From Fragum whitleyi (Eukaryota; Mollusca; Bivalvia; Cardiida; Cardiidae), in NCBI GenBank assembly GCA_948146395.1, contig OX411545.1:23701526-23765525 (forward strand): a stretch of 64,000 nt of DNA, in the 5' to 3' direction. Positions 60,001-64,000 of the stretch are shown piece after piece; the first letter of the stretch is position 1, and each line of letters opens with the position of its first letter. Below the pieces are notes generated by a model. The model was not told the DNA's origin. It worked only from the letters and a program-made list of their open reading frames with translations, and made no database searches. The position numbers and the translations under genes were made by a program.

Positions 60001-60532
60001 TAGGAGGCCTGCAATATATTACAGAGCTGTCAGGCAAAAAGAGACCATCTTGGAACATAAAATAAACATTTGAAAAAGAGATTGGATCTACTACAGGTAA
60101 TTCAGAGGTTGCATTTCAAAAATTCTCTCACAGAATTTAGAAAATAAATTGATTATTCAAGATTTATGAAATTAGTAAAGGGCTAAAAGGTTCTACCCTA
60201 ATCAGTCAGCACAGTCCGACAAGGATGGACACTTTACGCACTACCCAGATGTTCCTTTTTGCTTGACGTATCACATTTATATTACCATTTCAGTTTACTA
60301 CAATGATGAGTGGAATGTGAGATACATCCGTCAGTGTGCTCCAAGCGGGGAAGTTGGTGGAGATGAAGGCAGACAGTGTATGGAGAGAACCGGTACATAC
60401 CGAGTAAAGATGCGATACTGTCACTGTGATAACCAGGACGGATGTAACGGTGCCACCTCTGTCAACATTCCATTCGTCATGATGGTCGTACCTGCCCTTA
60501 CAACACTCGGATTGTTGTTCAGAAAATTATAA
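54032..60532 (+). CDS. Ly6/uPAR three-finger protein, quiver/crok-like, GPI-anchored
   Basis: Joining 54032-54092, 58839-58970 and 60294-60532 gives 432 nt, 143 residues plus stop. Residues 1-22 are a signal peptide (MKWLLGSLFCVAAIFLVF). The mature part has ten cysteines (26, 29, 37, 51, 58, 79, 93, 107, 109, 115) in a three-finger pattern: CYVC at the start, DCGDWFDN, CRKIVQ, and YCHCDNQDGCN with the hallmark Cys-Asn. Asn43 in NRT is a likely glycosylation site. A small-residue stretch (GATS) and hydrophobic tail (VMMVVPALTTLGLLF) indicate GPI anchoring near residues 116-120. Insect relatives (quiver, crok, boudin) modulate channels, trafficking or septate junctions. The substrate or partner here is unknown. 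Confidence 0.87.
54404..54862. repeat. Diverged TA-type MITE copies in intron 1 of the Ly6-type gene
   Basis: Alternating arms ACCAATTCTCCCTGAGTACC and GCAAGAACTGGTACTTGGCT resemble the ends of 11332-11542, here as two overlapping or tandem decayed copies. Confidence 0.5.
54990..55933 (+). mobile_element. Family D Helentron/HINE-like element, copy 2
   Basis: Begins AGTCCCCTACCGGTGTTCAC and ends CCATGTCCAACATGGCTCTTG, with inverted CCGGTAGGGGACT shortly before the end. It matches 17140-18107 almost base for base by eye but has a shorter GTCY tract, so the two copies probably inserted recently. It lies in intron 1 of the Ly6-type gene. Confidence 0.85.
55934..58838 (+). other. Intron 1 of the Ly6-type gene, remainder
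   Basis: AT-rich. One copy of the palindromic CATCAGCCTGCAAATACG repeat near 56130-56180. No exon, RNA gene or complete element was recognised in almost 3 kb. Confidence 0.45.
58839..58970 (+). CDS. Ly6-type gene coding exon 2, first fingers
   Basis: Acceptor TATTTTCAG|CT and donor AAGAAG|GTATGC. Encodes IAIRCYVCNSYFQQDCGDWF and on to CRKIVQE with five of the ten cysteines. Ends with one base of Val65. Confidence 0.88.
59190..59243. repeat. Central hairpin of the piggyBac-type MITE, fragment
   Basis: AAGAAGAAATTGCTTGCTAA and AAGCAATTTCTTCTTTTC match the central stem-loop of the TTAA MITE; no TTAA ends are visible, so this is a remnant. Confidence 0.6.
59569..60011. mobile_element. MITE with CAGGCCTCCTAG ends and AAACCTTTA subterminal repeats
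   Basis: Left CAGGCCTCCTAG and right CTAGGAGGCCTG are perfect 12-bp inverted ends. CAATAT occurs directly before and after (59563-59568 and 60012-60017), a possible 6-bp target duplication. The left subterminal region has about seven AAACCTTTA words; the right has the related GCCTTTATTTTC. No coding frame. It lies in intron 2 of the Ly6-type gene, about 280 bp before exon 3. Confidence 0.72.
60294..60532 (+). CDS. Ly6-type gene coding exon 3, last finger and GPI signal
   Basis: Acceptor CCATTTCAG|TT completes Val65 and continues YYNDEWNVRYIRQC to MRYCHCDNQDGCNGATS, then the hydrophobic tail and TAA at 60530-60532. Carries the other five cysteines. Confidence 0.92.
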
Positions 60533-63495
60533 CCCTCGCTCAATACACAAACTTAGACATTTCAAATAAGAATTATCTTGTGTAGGAAATTAAATCTATG
60601 CAACTAGAGTCAATAATTTTAGTCCTCAAAAGTAAAAGGAACATATTTTAGACTATTAGATAAATTTTATTAAAACCCATGATAGAAATATTGAAGTAAG
60701 AAGATTAAAACAAAATATTAAAAAAGAACAATGACTGCAAAAGACTTTTGCTCAAAATGTCCATCTACTTGATCTATAAAACAAAAATAATCAAAATTAC
60801 TCAAGATACTGACTCTTTAAGAATGAATTTATCTCTACAGAATATGTTGAGCATGTTCCTCTGAATTAATGGGGGACTTGTTGGTGCATTTTATCTTAGT
60901 CTATGAACTACAAAGCATTGTAACTTCAGGTCTGGAAGTTACAATGTTGTGCAAGCTCACTGACAACATTTCTTAGAATCTTGTCATTTGTATATCTCCA
61001 TAAGGAGGGACAATTGCAAAATTATGATAAGTGTCTTTACATCTAAAGGCACTTACAATAGTTTTGCATTAAACCCCTTGAACAATGACAACCAGACATT
61101 GAAATTGTTACATATAAGCTGAAATTTCAATGTTTTGGTTGCTCATAAAAGAATTGTGATTCACTCAACATGTTACCTTTTAACCCTTCCTATGTAATAT
61201 AATTCAACATTCCTGTCCATACATATTTACTGCTATACTTCATTGTTAACTTTTACACCAAATATTGCTTACCTATTATGAATGGATAAAAAATTAAATC
61301 TTTAACAAACAATTCTTTTTAACTAGAAGAACAGTAACTGAAAGAATAAGATCAAATTAGACATAAAAAAAGAGAGAGATAGATGGAAAGGTTTCTGGTT
61401 TGATTGTTGGAAGGTATTTTGCTTTCTCTAGCAATTTACCATTATTCCTTCTTGTGTGATTTTTCAAAGGTTTTGGACTAGTGTAATTGAACAATTAGTC
61501 TGAAAAATACATTTTCTTTTCTCATCAATTCCAAATTGATAAGTAAAACTCTTGAAAATTTCTTTTACCAATCAGGGAAAATCTCAAATTTGTTTTATAC
61601 ATTGTAAAAAGTTTTGATTGGACGAGTGATTGTTTCAATGTGTGCATGATTCGAAAGGAGTATATGATAATCAGTCTTCAAACATTTTCAGTTAAGAAAA
61701 CAACAAAAATGTGGTTAAAATTATTTCACATTGGTTGCTAGAAGAGTCCATCTTATTTAAAGAAAATTTATTTTGTTAAAACTTCAATATTTAATTGAAG
61801 ATTCAAGAATAAAAGATGGATTTGGTGATTGAAATGCAATGCAAGATCTTGTTGACCTCCAAGATGCTTTGACAGTTTAATTTGAAAATGGTAATTGCAT
61901 TTTTTGAAGACTGATTATAAATGATTGAAGTTAGAATTGGATGAAAAGAGATACAGAAAGAGAGTGAGAGAGTAAACATAACACAGAAATAAAGGATTTG
62001 TTTTGTAACAGTATGTACTCTACACATCATTGATGTTTGTCAATGTTTGCTTCTGCTTGACCTTAATAAGACAGTGCAATAGTTTGAGTTTTGGTTTTCT
62101 TGTAACATTGGTTTTACACACAGTGGATTGGTGGTTGGGAAACCACCATATTGTAACTGCAGCTTGAATAAACTGGAGTTACAATTTCATGGTTACCTAA
62201 CCGACAATATGTTATCTGAGGAGCGATCATATACTATTCACATTCGGTATGTATGTATGTATGTCATTGACAAAAGAAATATGAAAATTTGTTAGTCATG
62301 AAATATTTCCAATTTTTGTTCCCAGTTTGAACTTTGGCTACATTTAGTATAATAATTACACAAAATTCAAGATTGAAGATAAAACAATGTTTTCCTTCCC
62401 ATCAACATAGTAGGATATCATTATGTGATATTAGAAGAATTTACATCGGTGTGAATGATTGAATTGCATTATACTTGTATATGGTTGTTAATGTCAAGTT
62501 ATTATTTTGAATAATTGGCATTTTGTTTTTATAACACAATGTACATTGTATTTTAATATTGATGCAACTCTCAATGCTTATTTACCATCACAGACCATTT
62601 CATTGGCACAAAATTGTTAATGCATACAAAATGTAGAAGCAATATGGATATTGTTGATTTAATTCTGAGACCTTGTAACTGCTGCATGAATAAATCTATA
62701 GTTACAAGCCTTAACAATTTAACCGACAGTATGCACTTGGATAAAGTTTTGTGCTCAGTAATCCTACTGACTGGGAGAGCCAGCAGATAGCTTTGCTTTA
62801 CTTTATTGGACTAAAGGACAAACTGTATGTCTGGTAATGCAGTGTTGAGAATTGTATTATAGTAGTCATTTGTTTATTGTAGTAATCTCACACAAATTTA
62901 TTGTTTTTAAAGGAAAAAATGTAAGATACAATATGATTTGTTATATTTAAGAAATTGTAAGACATTTATGAACACAACTAGTTATAATGGAGTGAAATGT
63001 TACTCTTTACATCCTAACATGTACTTTGTAGAGGTGTCAGGAACAATGCCATAATTACTTTGATACATGTTTTTATTAACTGAAGTTCCATATCAATAGA
63101 ACTATAAGCCACATGATTAATTTTAATCCTGGGAAGAAGAGAAAATCTGTTAAAAAAATCAATGTTTGAATGAAAAACCAAACACAACAAAAGAATAAGC
63201 TAAAATAAAACTAGAATCTTTTATCTGATACAGTAGATAAACAAACATCACAAGGAAATTGTGAGAATAAGTAATACCTGTGAAATACTGAACTGAGAAT
63301 TTAATCTCAATGTTGTGCATTGTATATTAACATAACGATAAAAGCGTAATACATTTTCATTTTAATTGCTTTAATTTTTAATCAGATTTTTATACATGGA
63401 ATTTGGTATACTTGACGAAATAAACGTTTGTATCTTGAAAATTGAATTGTTATCAGTTAAATTCATAACATTAAAGGCAATTTCATATACACCTA
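60533..63495 (+). other. 3' UTR and downstream region of the Ly6-type gene
   Basis: No further gene. AATAAA words near 61808, 62166 and 62690 are candidate polyadenylation signals. Stem-loops of the type TTGTAACT...AGTTACAA occur at about 60918-60950, 62152-62190 and 62672-62710. A (GTAT)n stretch is at 62247-62264, and a hairpin related to 33554-33614 at about 61003-61077. Confidence 0.45.
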
Positions 63496-63622
63496 AGTGG
63501 GATAGAATCTGGAGGATGGAAAAGGATGTTATGGTGGGACTGGTTCAAATAATACCTGGAATCCATTGTAAGGTGTTTCAGCGTCTGTGATATGAGTCAT
63601 AGGGTTAAATGCCATTTTACAG
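63496..63622 (+). mobile_element. SINE 3' part
   Basis: AAGTGGGATAGAATCTGG, AATACCTGGAATCCATTG and AGGTGTTTCAGCGTCTG match the SINE body. No tRNA head or A tail is visible. Confidence 0.65.
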
Positions 63623-63834
63623 ATTTTCAGTCATAATGATTGAAAATCTGTAAAAAGTGTTTGATAAACTGCAAAATGTAGCTAAACCCCCACTCAAGCA
63701 CAGTCAATTGAACTGCAGCCCCGTAAAATACCATTCGACATTGAAACATTTGTATGCCACAAATTGATGAATGATGATTAGTACTAAGTTGGATGAGTAA
63801 CTTATGGAAGGTCGCGATTTTACTCAGGAGTGGG

Positions 63835-64000
63835 GAAATGCAAGTTTTCAGCTTATCCATGGACAAGTTCCTACTTGTCCAGAATCAAATTGAACTTGTC
63901 TGCAAAAAATGGGTACAAATATTGAGAAAACATTGTTTTTAACGAAGAAAATGCTGAAACCCAGCAGTTTCTTCTTTAAAGTCAACGTTTTCTACCTTTT
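63835..64000 (+). repeat. hAT-like repeat fragment at the window edge
   Basis: TATCCATGGACAAGTTCC, CTACTTGTCCAGAATC and GAAGAAAATGCTGAAACCC match the interior of 30835-31183; it runs off the window. Confidence 0.55.

Noticed and set aside
61803..62030. 75-codon minus-strand frame in the downstream region
   Set aside because: Chance frame in AT-rich DNA, no resemblance to a known protein, biased toward Ile, Ser and Thr as expected from composition.

Overview
This is eukaryotic, AT-rich, intron-rich and repeat-dense animal DNA. The transposon families look like those of bivalve molluscs, possibly a venerid-like clam; that assignment is inference. Two host genes are supported, both on the + strand, and neither appears as one long open frame because both are spliced. 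(1) 6536-33146 is a LUC7L3-type gene (Luc7-like 3, a U1 snRNP-associated splicing factor). Ten coding exons join in frame to 428 codons plus stop, with two zinc fingers, a coiled coil, an RS-rich tail and an acidic C-terminus. (2) 54032-60532 is a three-exon gene for a 143-residue secreted, probably GPI-anchored Ly6/uPAR three-finger protein of the quiver/crok type.

The rest is mostly mobile DNA. 1-3312 (minus strand) is the 5' part of a Ty3/gypsy-class LTR retrotransposon with integrase directly after protease, the Gmr1-like order. It has a gag frameshift and an in-frame deletion in integrase. 16042-19231 is a four-element nest, including a hAT-type MITE with a perfect 8-bp target duplication. 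21446-23477, 28391-30571 and 46709-48192 are long elements inflated by internal tandem repeats, about 166 bp where measured. 48437-52573 holds two CR1/jockey-type LINE remnants among copies of a CRE-bearing repeat, one LINE inserted inside a repeat copy. tRNA-derived SINEs, piggyBac-type TTAA MITEs, Tc1-type TA MITEs and several foldback families fill the introns.

The most interesting signal is that at least six repeat families that look unrelated share one architecture. Each starts with a palindrome (AGCTCACCTGAG, AGCTCCACTGG, ATGCCCCC, AGTCCCCTACCGG, ATCCCCCGCCG or AGCTCGCCC). A (GTCY)n microsatellite follows. The start is repeated in inverted form near the 3' end, then comes a small hairpin and the terminus (C/A)TCTTGT. 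Three nested insertions fit a T|T target without duplication. This is the layout of Helentron-associated (HINE/DINE-1-like) non-autonomous rolling-circle elements. Transposons also press closely on LUC7L3: exon 6 lies between a SINE ending about 15 nt before its acceptor and a MITE whose TTAA overlaps its 5' splice site.

Stretches not listed were read and showed no recognisable gene. No rRNA gene, CRISPR array or functional tRNA gene was seen. Exon joins come from reading frame, splice consensus and remembered family similarity, not from transcript data.
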